From assembly GCA_958296165.1 (NCBI GenBank), contig OY282447.1, forward strand, positions 62,001 through 126,000: a stretch of 64,000 nucleotides of DNA, in the 5' to 3' direction. Below the pieces are notes generated by a model. It did no database searches and was not told where the DNA came from. It was given only the letters and a program-made list of their open reading frames with translations. The stretch comes from an uncultured Pseudomonadales bacterium. Lineage in GTDB: Bacteria > Pseudomonadota > Gammaproteobacteria > Pseudomonadales > Azotimanducaceae. Within the stretch, counting starts at the first letter, position 1. Each line of letters opens with the position of its first letter. The translations under genes and the position numbers were made by a program. Shown here piece by piece: positions 42,001-50,927 of this stretch.

Positions 42001-42166
42001 CGCCGCCATCTGCTTCGGCCTTCTGTACGGCACCCTGCTGGTGCTGGTGGTGATTCCGGTGTTGCTGTCGCTCGTGATCGGTGCGCAGACGCGGCTAGCC
42101 GGCTGGCTGAACGCGGCGCCAAGGCTGCGCTTCCCGTTCGCCCGCGCCCTCGGAGGAAATCCATGA
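39047..42166 (+). CDS. RND-family efflux pump, inner-membrane transporter
   Basis: 1039 residues from ATG 39047. Twelve helices with two large periplasmic loops, the AcrB/MexB-like or HAE1-type plan. The fourth-helix motif G-I-V-V-D-D-A-I-V-V-G-E-E carries the paired Asp of the proton relay, and a second copy G-I-I-V-N-D-S-I-I-L-V lies in the second half. It exports drugs, lipids or toxins in exchange for protons. Coupled by ATGA to its adaptor; no outer-membrane factor gene follows, so a TolC-like partner elsewhere is expected. Confidence 0.9.
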   Translation: MKLVHIFVEHRLAANLGMVLMVLAGVWAITQIRVQLNPSQSRPYINTSIAWRGASAEDVEKLITTPLEQQLKTVPDVKSVWSVSRDTASFVEVEVEPDADVQDTVDRIKQTVAQIRSFPAEIEPPDVYALRQRELVAAVLLTGSGDLGELIPLARQMQNELLGRGIDMVEFSGLPSQEIAIQVDSLTLFELGLSFDELGVQLARLSTDAPGGTIGAGALSRQLRGMDQRRGTDDFENLPITTVSGALVRLGDIARVERRALVDQPYMTVAGKPAIALFVRRDMETDSLQAAGNLNAYLDAKRPTLPEGVELNIFLEAWAFIREELELIVGNGLTGLVLVIVALVVFLRAMPAFWVTVGIPVTFMAALLGFYWLGGTINAISLIGCVMALGIVVDDAIVVGEESLTQFDAGKSPADAARGGAARMLAPVVASSLTTLCAFSPLMIADDAPVKEIALVMLVVIAASLIECFLILPGHLRHAFERAARRPPSRFRQRFDAGFAHFREELFRPLVRHAIANRGLVVAAAAGMFLIMLLVWLTGWLKMELNLNLDFEEVRADMRFVSGSPHAEKQAFLTHLEQALGETDAAYGGGNLVNHVVTVNAASLDNEFKVGAQFAHIRVELVSPEKRQLSADEFSARWLERVQRAPVVDALNIARQRSWSSDFSILLKGTDAATLKQAADEVSAELVTLEGVSNVRDNLPWGKDQWVLSLTTAGRALGLSTGDLGRQLRAAYDGRRIQIFQDRDTELEVRLMLPEAERTDLSRIGQFPVKAPGGEMVPLASVADIEARRGIDAIRHHNTQRTLSIRGDVDFDVIAGREVVAYFNEHIRDAVMQKYGVTTGLDGLSQAEDEAADDFLIQFFIALALIYIVLAWVFASWSWPLAVMAAIPLGLTGALLGHVLLGLHINPMSLLGLFTLTGIIVNDSIILVSAYKRLAADGVAPQQAIEDAVCLRLRAVVLTSVTTMAGLIPLMLEQAPIGAMFKPLAAAICFGLLYGTLLVLVVIPVLLSLVIGAQTRLAGWLNAAPRLRFPFARALGGNP

Positions 42167-43482
42167 ACGGCAAAGGAACGCTCGGCAAGAACATCCACAG
42201 CCGGCTGCGCCGCGTGACGCCGAAAACCTGGGTGCTCATCGCGGTCGGCGCCGGCACGGCCCTGGTCGGCACCGGGCTGGTTGCCTTCGCGCCGGAACCC
42301 AGCCGCCGACCCGCCGCCGAAACCGCCGTGCCGGTGGCCAGCATGGTAGTGAAGCCTGGCTCGTGGGCGCCGGAGATCGGCCTTTTCGGGCGCGTCGAAA
42401 CGCCTCGCGCGGCCACTCTAGCGGCGCAGGTCTCAGCCACCGTGGCCAGCCTCGAAGCACAGGAAGGGGATCGCGTTGCCGCCAGCGACGTGCTCGTGCA
42501 GCTAGACGAAACGGACGCCCGCCTGCTGCTGCGCCGCCGCCAAGCCGAACTGGCGCAAGCGCGCGCCGACCTCGCCGCGCTCGAACTTGGCGGCAGCGAC
42601 GATCGCCAAGTGCTGCGCCACCAAGAGGAATTGCACGAGCTGGCGTTGAACAAGGTAGCGCGCCATCGGCAGCTGCGCGAACAGGGCTCGATCTCGCAGG
42701 AGACGCTGAATGCAGTGCTGCAAGAGAGCCACGCGCAAGCCATCGCGCTATCGCGCCAGCGCAACCAAGTGCAGAGCCTCGAGCACCGCCTGGCACGCGC
42801 CGGCGCCAACGTCGACCGCGCCGAAGCCGCTCGCGAGGAGGCGCGCGTGGAGCTGGAACGCACACGCATTCGAGCGCCGTTCCCAGGCCGCGTCACTCGC
42901 ATCACCGTGGCGCCGGGAGAGTTGGTGTCGCCCGGCCTCGCCGTTGCCGAAATCTACGACGACGGCGCACTCGAAGTGCGCGTTCAGATCCCCAATGCCC
43001 ACCTGCCTGCAATCGCAAGCGCATTGACCGCCGGCATCGAGCTAGCGGCCAGCATCGACTTCGGCAGCTATCGTGCCAAGGGCAAGCTCGATCGTCTGGT
43101 CGGCGCCGTCGCCAAAGGCCAATCCGGCGTCGACGGCCTAGTGCGCCTGCACCGCGGCGCATCGCTCCCGGAGCTAGGCCGCGCCGTCAACCTGCGCGTG
43201 ACGCTGCCCGCCATTTCGAACGCCGTTGCGGTACCCGTGCAGGCGGTGTACGGCCAACGGCGCATGTTCCTCGTCGCGGACGACTTGCTGGCGGGGATCG
43301 ATGTGGAACGTCTAGGCGAAGTCACCGACGCCAACGGCCAGCTGCGGCTTCTAGTGCGCGCCGACTCTCTCAGCGACGGCGCTCGCGTGCTCACGTCGCA
43401 ACTGTCGAACGCCGTAAGCGGACTGCGCGTAAGCGTGGATTCCGCGCAACCAGCGCCATCGAGCGAGGGCAAAGAACCGTAG
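42163..43482 (+). CDS. RND efflux periplasmic adaptor (membrane fusion protein)
   Basis: 439 residues, coupled to the pump by ATGA with GGAGG seven bases upstream. An N-terminal anchor helix (V-L-I-A-V-G-A-G-T-A-L-V-G-T-G) precedes the lipoyl half-motif (V-A-S-L-E-A-Q-E-G-D-R-V) and a long coiled-coil hairpin (residues ~120-225). The second lipoyl half with R-I-R-A-P-F-P-G-R-V-T and the beta-barrel follow. It joins the inner-membrane pump to an outer-membrane channel. Confidence 0.9.
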   Translation: MNGKGTLGKNIHSRLRRVTPKTWVLIAVGAGTALVGTGLVAFAPEPSRRPAAETAVPVASMVVKPGSWAPEIGLFGRVETPRAATLAAQVSATVASLEAQEGDRVAASDVLVQLDETDARLLLRRRQAELAQARADLAALELGGSDDRQVLRHQEELHELALNKVARHRQLREQGSISQETLNAVLQESHAQAIALSRQRNQVQSLEHRLARAGANVDRAEAAREEARVELERTRIRAPFPGRVTRITVAPGELVSPGLAVAEIYDDGALEVRVQIPNAHLPAIASALTAGIELAASIDFGSYRAKGKLDRLVGAVAKGQSGVDGLVRLHRGASLPELGRAVNLRVTLPAISNAVAVPVQAVYGQRRMFLVADDLLAGIDVERLGEVTDANGQLRLLVRADSLSDGARVLTSQLSNAVSGLRVSVDSAQPAPSSEGKEP

Positions 43483-43572
43483 CCGCCACAACAGCGCAAG
43501 TTGCATCAGCCGCAACGCATCGGTGACACTTGAGCGCATGAGAGTTCTTGCCGCACCGGCATAGGCAGCAGT

Positions 43573-45084
43573 ATGGCGACGATCGCAGCGCTGCTCGCCA
43601 CGGCAGACGCCAACGGCAGCGCAATTGCCGCACTCTCTCGGCCAGCTTCGAGTTACGGCCGCCTGCGCAGGCAAATCGATGCGGTCGGCCGCCAGCTCCG
43701 CGCCGCCGGCGTGGCCGAGCAACACCGCGTGGCCATCGTGCTGCGCAACGGCCCGGCCATGGCGAGCGCGTTCGTCTGCATGGCGCCGTGGTGCGCAACC
43801 GCACCGCTGAATCCAGCCTACAAGGCGGACGAGTTCGGCTTCTACTTGGACGATCTGGACGCCCGAGCGCTGGTGGTTGAAGAAGATTCCACCTCTGCGG
43901 CCATCGAGGTGGCCAAGGCGAGGGCCATCCCCGTGCTGCGGCTGCGGGAATCCGAAGCCGCTGGCGCCTTCGGCTTGCTCGACTGCGGGGGCGAGAGCGC
44001 CGTGGCGGTCCAGCCGCGCAGCGCGGACGCGATCGCGCTCATCCTGCACACGTCCGGCACCACTTCGCGCCCCAAGATGGTGCCCTTGAGCCAAGCCAAC
44101 CTCGTCGCCTCGGCGCACCACATAGCCAACACGTTGCAGCTTGCGCCTGGCGACCGCTGCTTGAACATCATGCCTCTCTTCCACATACATGGCCTGATGG
44201 CGCCGGTGCTGGCGAGCTTAAGCGCGGGCGCCGAAGTGGTCTGCACGCCGGGCTTCGACGCCTTGCGCTTCTTTGCATGGCTAGAAGCCGCGCAGCCAAC
44301 TTGGTACAGCGCCGTGCCAACCATGCATCAGGCCATCCTCGCTCGCGCCGGCCGCAATCGCGACATCGCCCAGCGCAACCGGCTGCGTTTCATCCGCTCG
44401 TCGTCCGCATCGTTGCCGACGCCCGTGATGGCAGAGTTGGAGCAAGTGTTCGACGCCCCCGTGATCGAGGCCTACGCGATGACGGAAGCGGCCCATCAGA
44501 TGTGCTCGAATCCGCTGCCGCCGGGAGTGCGCACAGCCGGGCGCGTGGGTCCTGCGGCTGGCCCGCAAGTCACGATCATGAGTGCGGCCGGCATCGAATT
44601 GCCGCGTGGCGACGAAGGCGAGATCGTGATTCGCGGCCCGAACGTGACCGCCGGCTATCTCAACAACGCCGAGGCCAACGCCACGGCCTTCCACGGTGAT
44701 TGGTTCCGCACCGGCGATCAAGGCGTGATGGATGCGAACGGCTACGTGCAGGTCACCGGCCGTCTCAAGGAGATCATCAACCGCGGCGGCGAGAAGATCG
44801 CGCCAGCGGAGGTGGACGAAGTGCTGTTGGCCCATGCGGCGGTGCAGCAAGCGTGTACGTTCGCCATCCCCCATCCGAAGCTCGGCGAGGACGTGGCCGC
44901 GGCAGTGGTGCTCGCCGAGGGCGCCGCGACAACCGACCGCGAGTTGCGCGAGTTCGTGGCCGGGCGCCTAGCGGACTTCAAGACGCCGCGCCTGATCGTC
45001 TTTCTCGATGAGATACCCAAAGGGCCGACGGGAAAGATCCAGCGCATCGGCTTGGCCTCGACGCTCGGGCTAGCTGCAAAGTGA
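43573..45084 (+). CDS. Acyl-CoA synthetase (AMP-binding), oxalate/fatty-acid type
   Basis: 503 residues. The AMP-binding signature L-I-L-H-T-S-G-T-T-S-R-P-K is followed by Y-A-M-T-E-A-A, W-F-R-T-G-D-Q-G, G-R-L-K-E-I-I-N-R-G-G-E-K-I and the catalytic lysine in P-K-G-P-T-G-K-I-Q. It activates a carboxylate via acyl-AMP and transfers it to CoA. The sequence resembles the AAE3/Pcs60 oxalyl-CoA synthetase group more than long-chain FadD, but substrate cannot be fixed. Its stop overlaps the next start. Confidence 0.85.
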   Translation: MATIAALLATADANGSAIAALSRPASSYGRLRRQIDAVGRQLRAAGVAEQHRVAIVLRNGPAMASAFVCMAPWCATAPLNPAYKADEFGFYLDDLDARALVVEEDSTSAAIEVAKARAIPVLRLRESEAAGAFGLLDCGGESAVAVQPRSADAIALILHTSGTTSRPKMVPLSQANLVASAHHIANTLQLAPGDRCLNIMPLFHIHGLMAPVLASLSAGAEVVCTPGFDALRFFAWLEAAQPTWYSAVPTMHQAILARAGRNRDIAQRNRLRFIRSSSASLPTPVMAELEQVFDAPVIEAYAMTEAAHQMCSNPLPPGVRTAGRVGPAAGPQVTIMSAAGIELPRGDEGEIVIRGPNVTAGYLNNAEANATAFHGDWFRTGDQGVMDANGYVQVTGRLKEIINRGGEKIAPAEVDEVLLAHAAVQQACTFAIPHPKLGEDVAAAVVLAEGAATTDRELREFVAGRLADFKTPRLIVFLDEIPKGPTGKIQRIGLASTLGLAAK

Positions 45085-46046
45085 GAATCTGCGTCTTCGG
45101 CGCCGGCGCCGTCGGCGGCTATCTGGCGGTGTTGCTGGCCCGAGCCGGCGCGGACGTTTCAGTAGTCGCGCGCGGGCCGCACTTGGCGGCCATCGACAAG
45201 CACGGTCTGACGCTCTTGGCGGGCGGCGAAGAACTGGTGTCGGACTTGCCCGCCACCGACAATCCCGCCAGCCTCGGCAAGCAGGACGTCGTAATCGTCA
45301 CGTTGAAAGCGCACTCGATTCCCCGCGCCGTAGCCGGCATCCGCGCGCTTCTGCACCGCGATACGGCGGTGGTCAGCGCCGTCAACGGCATCCCGTGGTG
45401 GTACTTCCACGGCCTCGACTCCGAGTTCGGCGAACGCCATGTTGAAAGCGTCGATCCCGGCGGCGCGATCTGGCGCGGGATTGGCCCGGAACGCGCCATC
45501 GGATGCGTCGTGTATCCGTCCGCCGAGGTCGTCGAGCCGGGCGTGGTACGCCACATCTCCGACAACCGCATGATTCTCGGCGAGCCGCACGGCGACCGTA
45601 GCGAACGGATCGTCGCCCTGGCTTCCCTGTTCCTAGCCGCCGGCCTCAAGGCGCCAATCCGGGCGCGACTGCGCAACGACATCTGGATGAAGCTGTGGGG
45701 CAATCTGGCTTTCAACCCGCTTTCGGCCTTGACGCACGCCACTCTGGACGTGCTCGCCACCGAACCCGGCAGCCGAGCCATCGCCCGGCAGATGATGGCA
45801 GAGGGGCAGACCGTCGGCGAAGCCTTGGGCGTACGCTTCGCAGTGGACATAGAACGCCGCATCGACGGCGCCGCTGCGGTGGGCGCCCACCGCACCTCAA
45901 TGCTGCAAGACCTAACGCTCGGCCGGCCTCTGGAATCGGACGCTTTGGTGGGCGCGGTGCAGGAATTGGGCGCGCTCGTAGGCATCGCCACGCCGACCAT
46001 CGACCTAATCCACACGCTGCTGGCACAACGGGCGGCGGCTCGATAG
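45081..46046 (+). CDS. Ketopantoate reductase-like (ApbA/PanE family)
   Basis: 321 residues from GTG, overlapping the ligase stop. The Rossmann start I-C-V-F-G-A-G-A-V-G-G-Y-L binds NADPH. V-V-T-L-K-A-H and the catalytic Lys region R-N-D-I-W-M-K-L-W-G-N-L-A-F-N-P match ApbA/PanE. True PanE makes pantoate for CoA synthesis. Coupling to an acyl-CoA ligase rather than panBC suggests a catabolic paralogue acting on another 2-oxo acid, an inference from context. Confidence 0.8.
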   Translation: MRICVFGAGAVGGYLAVLLARAGADVSVVARGPHLAAIDKHGLTLLAGGEELVSDLPATDNPASLGKQDVVIVTLKAHSIPRAVAGIRALLHRDTAVVSAVNGIPWWYFHGLDSEFGERHVESVDPGGAIWRGIGPERAIGCVVYPSAEVVEPGVVRHISDNRMILGEPHGDRSERIVALASLFLAAGLKAPIRARLRNDIWMKLWGNLAFNPLSALTHATLDVLATEPGSRAIARQMMAEGQTVGEALGVRFAVDIERRIDGAAAVGAHRTSMLQDLTLGRPLESDALVGAVQELGALVGIATPTIDLIHTLLAQRAAAR

Positions 46047-46071
46047 CGCCAGCCGGCAAGCCCACAGCAGT

Positions 46072-46560
46072 CTAAGGCTCCACGACCCGCAGCGCCGGCG
46101 CGAGTTCGTGCAGCGCGCGCCGGTAAACGTCGCGCTTGAAGGCTACGACCTTGTTCACCGGATACCAATAGCTCACCCAGCGCCAAGCGTCGAACTCCGG
46201 CTTTTCCGTAACGTCGGTGCGGAAGGCGTCGTCGCTCGTGAGCAGACGCAGCAGGAACCACTTCTGCTCTTGGCCCAGGAAACCGCCGCGCGGCTTCCCA
46301 GGCGTGCGGTAGCGCAGCCACCGGCGCGTACACGCACGCACTTCCACGCTGTCCGCTGACAGCCCGGTTTCCTCGCGCAATTCGCGGTAGAGCGCCTGCT
46401 CCGCACTTTCGCCGCGATTGATGCCGCCTTGCGGAAACTGCCACTCGTCGAGGCCGCCTACGCGTCGTCCCCAGAACACCTGGCCGTGGTCGTTGTGGAC
46501 GACAATGCCCACATTGGGGCGATAGCCGCGGCCGTTGCGCTTGTGGGAGCGCTGCCGCAT
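46072..46560 (-). CDS. rppH: RNA pyrophosphohydrolase
   Basis: 162 residues from ATG 46560. The Nudix box occupies residues 45-67 (G-G-I-N-R-G-E then R-E-L-R-E-E-T-G-L). The N-terminal G-Y-R-P-N-V-G-I-V and W-Q-F-P-Q-G-G are RppH hallmarks. RppH removes pyrophosphate from mRNA 5' ends and triggers decay by RNase E. The divergent neighbour is the TonB receptor. Confidence 0.9.
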   Translation of the reverse strand: MRQRSHKRNGRGYRPNVGIVVHNDHGQVFWGRRVGGLDEWQFPQGGINRGESAEQALYRELREETGLSADSVEVRACTRRWLRYRTPGKPRGGFLGQEQKWFLLRLLTSDDAFRTDVTEKPEFDAWRWVSYWYPVNKVVAFKRDVYRRALHELAPALRVVEP

Positions 46561-46681
46561 CGGCCTATGGTGACGGGCTGATCTCATGTAGCGGCCGAAG
46601 TTTGCCATGAGTCGGCGCAGGTCGCCATTCTCAAGAGGCAAAGGAGAGCGTACTATCCGCGCGCTTCGTAGCCGGGCAGGG

Positions 46682-49144
46682 ATGTCGCTCGTGAAAGCTC
46701 CACCTTCCATTTGGGCACTCGCGCTCGCCCTAGCGCTAGACGCGCCGGCGGCGCAACCTGACGACGACGTCGAGGAAATCGTGGTCACCGCCGATCTCGA
46801 CATCTTGCCGGCGGAGGACAGGCGCTCGCTGTTCGGATTCCAGAAGTCGATTCTCGAAACTCCGCGTTCGGCTTCTACGGTGAGCGAGGAGATGATGGAT
46901 CGCTTCAACATCCGCGACATCGACGAATTGATCGCCTTGGCGCCCGGCAGCTTCACGCAGTCGTTCTTCGGCGTTGCCGGCTCGCTCGACATCCGTGGCA
47001 CCACCGGCGAGACCTACTTTCGCGGCGTTCGGCGGCTCGACAATGCCGGCAACTATCCAACGCCCATCGGCGCTTCCGAGCGCATTGACATCGTGCGCGG
47101 CCCTGCCTCGCCGATTCACGGCCCCGCCAAGATCGGCGGCTATCTCGACTTCACGCCCAAATCCGCGCGCATCGAAGCCACCGGCGAGTTCATTGAAGAA
47201 CGCAGCGCCGCGCTAAGCGTGGACTTCGGCTCCTGGCGGCAGCGCGTCGTGGGCGCCGAGCTGGGCGGCCCGGGCCAGCTTGGAGGCGAGGACTTCGGCT
47301 ACTGGCTGTACGGCGAGTGGGAGGAATCCGGCAGCTACTACCGCGACACCGGCACGGACAACGTCTTGGCGCAAGCGTCGTTCGACCTCGACGTAGGCCG
47401 CGTCCAATTGCAGTTCGGCGGCATGTTTCACGATTTCGCCGGCAACGAGAACGCCGGCTGGAACAGGCTGAGCCAAGCACTGATCGACCACGGCATCTAC
47501 GTCACCGGCTCGCCGCGACCTTTGGACACCGACGGCGACGGCCGCATCTCGCATCAGGAGTTCGATGTGGACGGCGACGGCTTCACGGACCTCAGCCCCT
47601 TCGCCGCCGGCTTAACGCCCGGCACCAACGCACCGTTGAGCGCAGGGCCGTTTCCCGGCAGCTGCCGCATCGGTACCACAACCGTCTTCGGTTGCCGGCC
47701 GGAACTGCTCGCTCTGGAGAATGCCGGCACCGCAACGCTTGCCGGCCACCAAGTGCTGGTCGCAGCCGAAGACTCCTTGCGCAATGAAGTGTCCACGCTG
47801 TACTTCGACGTCATCGCCGAGACCGCAGACGGCTGGGAGTGGCGCAATCAGCTCTTCTACGAAACCTACACGAATCGCAACGAGGTGGCCTACGGATTCT
47901 CGCAATATGCCTACGCGGCCGCCTTCGAGGACAAGCTGGTGTTCGCCAAGGCCTGGCGCAGCCCGACGGCGAGCGCCGAAGTGCAGCTGTCGCCGTCGCT
48001 CCGGCGTACGAGTTTCGACTTCGGCAACGACTACACCAACGAATACTTCGATCGCCGCGATCTCACCAGGCCCGCCAGCGCCCTGGATCAGCGCCGCCTG
48101 GCCACGCGGATCGACGCCGACTACACCGAATACTACATCGGCGACTATTTGGATCTGGGCTTCGCGGCGCTCGCGGACGTGGAATGGCGATCGGTCAGCG
48201 TGCTGGCGGGCGCCCGCTACGACTGGATCGACATGCAGAGCCGCCAACCGCTTGAGAAGCTGCTGCTGCCGAGCGGCCGCCACTTCTGCGCCGATGGCGC
48301 CTGCGTGACCACCGAGGCGGCCGACGACGTCGATGGCCTGTCTTGGACGCTGAGTGTGAGCTATAGGATGCCGTTCGACATTCGGCCCTATGTCACGTTC
48401 TCGCGCCAAGCTACCGTGGTCGCTGGCCAAGGCGCCGAGATCACCAGCGTCAATGTTGCAGATGGCCACGCCTTCGACGTTTCCGAACTGCGCGAGTTCG
48501 GCGTGAAGGGCAGCCTGCGCGATGGCGCGCTTTACTTCGCGCTGGCGGTCTACCAGCAGCAGCGCACGGATTTCTCGGCGCAGAACGCCGTCACCAATCA
48601 GGCCAGTCGCACCGAAGGTGCGGAGTTCGAGCTGCGCTGGGCGGCAAGCGATCGAGCGCTGCTGACCTTTGGCTACTCGAACATCGAGGTAGTCAATCTC
48701 AACACGCTCGAGGCGGGCGGCCGATTCAGTTTCATCGGCGCCGAAGACGTGCCGGGCGTACCGCCGTCGGCGTTGTACGGTGGCGCCTTGGTGGGCACTG
48801 TCGTTCGGCCCGGCGAAGCCGGCGCCCGGCGCGCCGGAGTGCCGGAAGAGATCTGGTCGCTCACCGGCACCTACGACTTCGGCCGTGGCCTGGCGCTCAC
48901 AGCCGGCGTGGTGGATGTCGATGCGGCGCCGGCGGGCTTCTCCAAATCCGTGCTGCTGCCCGCCTACACGCTGGTCAACGTGGGCCTGGTGCTGCAGAGA
49001 GGCAACTGGACGTTCAGCGCCACGGCCAAGAACCTCACCGACGAACGCTATTTCCGCGCCAACTTTCCAAACCTGTTCGGCGGCGTGATCGTGCTGCCGG
49101 AGTTGCCCCGCCACTACAGTGGCCGCATCGAGTACCGCTGGTGA
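46682..49144 (+). CDS. TonB-dependent outer-membrane receptor with EF-hand-like loop
   Basis: 820 residues from ATG 46682, with signal peptide (W-A-L-A-L-A-L-A-L) ending near A-A-Q. The TonB box region E-E-I-V-V-T-A precedes the plug ([23 protein letters not shown]) and a 22-strand barrel ending R-I-E-Y-R-W. Residues 282-293 ([12 protein letters not shown]) form a canonical EF-hand loop, followed by D295-V-D-G-D-G. Calcium in that extracellular loop is probable. The ligand is not predictable; the group is usually FecA/FhuE-like siderophore or complex-nutrient receptors. Confidence 0.9.
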   Translation: MSLVKAPPSIWALALALALDAPAAQPDDDVEEIVVTADLDILPAEDRRSLFGFQKSILETPRSASTVSEEMMDRFNIRDIDELIALAPGSFTQSFFGVAGSLDIRGTTGETYFRGVRRLDNAGNYPTPIGASERIDIVRGPASPIHGPAKIGGYLDFTPKSARIEATGEFIEERSAALSVDFGSWRQRVVGAELGGPGQLGGEDFGYWLYGEWEESGSYYRDTGTDNVLAQASFDLDVGRVQLQFGGMFHDFAGNENAGWNRLSQALIDHGIYVTGSPRPLDTDGDGRISHQEFDVDGDGFTDLSPFAAGLTPGTNAPLSAGPFPGSCRIGTTTVFGCRPELLALENAGTATLAGHQVLVAAEDSLRNEVSTLYFDVIAETADGWEWRNQLFYETYTNRNEVAYGFSQYAYAAAFEDKLVFAKAWRSPTASAEVQLSPSLRRTSFDFGNDYTNEYFDRRDLTRPASALDQRRLATRIDADYTEYYIGDYLDLGFAALADVEWRSVSVLAGARYDWIDMQSRQPLEKLLLPSGRHFCADGACVTTEAADDVDGLSWTLSVSYRMPFDIRPYVTFSRQATVVAGQGAEITSVNVADGHAFDVSELREFGVKGSLRDGALYFALAVYQQQRTDFSAQNAVTNQASRTEGAEFELRWAASDRALLTFGYSNIEVVNLNTLEAGGRFSFIGAEDVPGVPPSALYGGALVGTVVRPGEAGARRAGVPEEIWSLTGTYDFGRGLALTAGVVDVDAAPAGFSKSVLLPAYTLVNVGLVLQRGNWTFSATAKNLTDERYFRANFPNLFGGVIVLPELPRHYSGRIEYRW

Positions 49145-49302
49145 CGCCAAGGATCACCGAGCGGTGGATAGTTCTCACGCCATGCTCTACGCTCTCGTCG
49201 GCGACGCGCATGGAACTCGGCGAGAGTCAACGAAAGCTCGATGCAGTTGCATAGAAGTGCGCCATGGGTTGGCAGAAGGCGCGGTGTAGAAGGAACGAGC
49301 CT
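49145..49302. other. Spacer between TonB receptor and rubredoxin
   Basis: Nothing recognisable beyond AAGGA at 49289-49293 for the rubredoxin start. Confidence 0.3.
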
Positions 49303-49470
49303 GTGAAGAAGTGGCAATGCATCGTTTGCGGCTGGATTTACGACGAAGCGGAAGGCTGCGAGGAAGAGGGCATCCCGCCCGGCACGGCGTGGGAAGACGT
49401 GCCTGAGGATTTCGTCTGCCCGGAGTGCGGCGTTGGCAAAGAAGACTTCGAGATGATCGAGATCGGTTGA
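49303..49470 (+). CDS. Rubredoxin
   Basis: 55 residues from GTG 49303, AAGGA nine bases upstream. Paired motifs C-I-V-C-G-W-I-Y-D and C-P-E-C-G-V-G-K-E-D-F bind one iron with four Cys; E-G-I-P-P-G-T-A-W is the standard linker. It shuttles electrons, commonly to alkane hydroxylases or in oxidative-stress defence. The gene is alone before ubiA. Confidence 0.95.
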   Translation: MKKWQCIVCGWIYDEAEGCEEEGIPPGTAWEDVPEDFVCPECGVGKEDFEMIEIG

Positions 49471-49548
49471 GCGTCGGCCTCGGCTGATCTTCGGCAAAGA
49501 AGGCGAATCATTGCCCGCGATCCACGCCCTGCCGGCCAAGGCACGGCC

Positions 49549-50448
49549 ATGACGCTTGCCGGCGCCGCGGCGTGGCAGTGGAAGCGCCAGCTCGGCGGCT
49601 ACTGGCGACTGATGCGCCTAGACCGCCCGGTGGGAACGCTGCTGCTGCTCTGGCCCACTCTGGCGGCGCTGTGGGTCGCCGCGCAAGGCGTGCCGCCGTT
49701 GGCCGTTCTGGCGGCCTTCGTAGCTGGTACGCTGCTGGCACGCTCGGCCGGCTGCGTGATCAACGACATCGCGGATCGGCGCTTCGACGGCCATGTGGAG
49801 CGCACACGCCGCCGTCCGCTGCCGCAAGGCGATGTTTCTCTGGCCGGCGCCGTGACGCTCTTGGCCTCGTTGGCGGCGTTGTGCCTTGGCATCGTGCTAA
49901 CGCTGAACCCGTTGACGCGCTGGCTGGCCGCCGCCGGCGCCGCGCTCGTTCTGCTGTACCCGTTCTTGAAGCGTTGGACGCACTTGCCGCAGGCGGCGCT
50001 TGGCATGGCCTTCAGCTGGGGCATTCCCATGGCCTTCGCGGCGCTGCGCGATACCGTGCCGGCACACGCATGGCTGTTGTTCGCCGCTAGCTGGACCTGG
50101 ATCGTCGCCTACGACACGCTGTATGCGATGGTGGACCGGGACGACGACGTGAAGATCGGCATCAAGTCCACGGCCATTTTGCTCGGTCGGATGGACCGCG
50201 CCGCCGTGGGCGGTTTGCAGGTTGGCACGCTTGGCCTCTTGATCGGGCTGGGCATTCTGCTCGGCTTCGCGCACGCCTACTTCGTCGGCCTCGCCGCAGT
50301 CGCGGCCTTGTTCGGCTACCAGCAAGCGCTCATCCGCAAGCGCCGGCGCGACGCCTGCCTGCGCGCCTTTGCCAACAACGTGTGGGTCGGCTTCGCGTTG
50401 TTCGCTGGCACCGCGGTTGAGTACGCCAGCCGGGCAGCGTTGCCTTGA
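49549..50448 (+). CDS. ubiA: 4-hydroxybenzoate polyprenyltransferase
   Basis: 299 residues, about eight helices. The two Asp-rich motifs that bind prenyl diphosphate through Mg2+ are present: N-D-I-A-D-R-R-F-D and D-T-L-Y-A-M-V-D-R-D-D-D. L-R-L-D-R-P-V-G-T-L-L-L-L-W-P-T-L is the typical UbiA start. It attaches the isoprenoid tail to 4-hydroxybenzoate for ubiquinone. Its stop overlaps the following TRAP gene start. Confidence 0.9.
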   Translation: MTLAGAAAWQWKRQLGGYWRLMRLDRPVGTLLLLWPTLAALWVAAQGVPPLAVLAAFVAGTLLARSAGCVINDIADRRFDGHVERTRRRPLPQGDVSLAGAVTLLASLAALCLGIVLTLNPLTRWLAAAGAALVLLYPFLKRWTHLPQAALGMAFSWGIPMAFAALRDTVPAHAWLLFAASWTWIVAYDTLYAMVDRDDDVKIGIKSTAILLGRMDRAAVGGLQVGTLGLLIGLGILLGFAHAYFVGLAAVAALFGYQQALIRKRRRDACLRAFANNVWVGFALFAGTAVEYASRAALP

Positions 50449-50927
50449 TCGACCGTGCGATAGACGCCATCGGGCGCGCCGCGGCATGGTTGAATCTCGG
50501 CATGGTGCTCGTCACCTGCGTTGTGGTCGCGCTTCGCTACGCCTTCGACAGCGGCGCGATATTCTTGCAGGAGAGCGTGGTCTACCTGCACGGCGCGGCC
50601 TTCCTGCTCGGCCTCTCCTACGCCTTGCAGCACGACGCCCATGTGCGCGTGGACGTGCTCTATGCCCGCCTGGGCGGGCGCAGTCGGGCGCTGGTCGACA
50701 TGCTCGGCCACGTGCTGTTCCTCATGCCGCTCTGCGCTACGGTGGCAGTGGTGAGCAGTGGCTATGCGATGCGATCCTGGGCGGTGTTGGAAGGCTCGCC
50801 GGAGGTCGGAGGCGTGCCGGCCGTATTCCTGTTGAAGACGCTCATTCCAATCTCTGCCGTGCTGCTGTTCATGCAGGCGGCGGCGCTTAGCGGACGCGGC
50901 TGGCGGCGTTGGCGCGAACATGCTTGA
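50445..50927 (+). CDS. TRAP transporter small membrane subunit, DctQ type
   Basis: 160 residues from TTG overlapping the ubiA stop. Four helices with the DctQ pattern (F-L-Q-E-S-V-V-Y-L-H-G-A-A-F-L-L-G, A-H-V-R-V-D-V-L-Y) and G-G-V-P-A-V-F-L-L-K. It forms a membrane complex with DctM for high-affinity uptake of organic acids using Na+ or H+. Overlaps dctM by eight bases. Confidence 0.85.
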   Translation: MIDRAIDAIGRAAAWLNLGMVLVTCVVVALRYAFDSGAIFLQESVVYLHGAAFLLGLSYALQHDAHVRVDVLYARLGGRSRALVDMLGHVLFLMPLCATVAVVSSGYAMRSWAVLEGSPEVGGVPAVFLLKTLIPISAVLLFMQAAALSGRGWRRWREHA

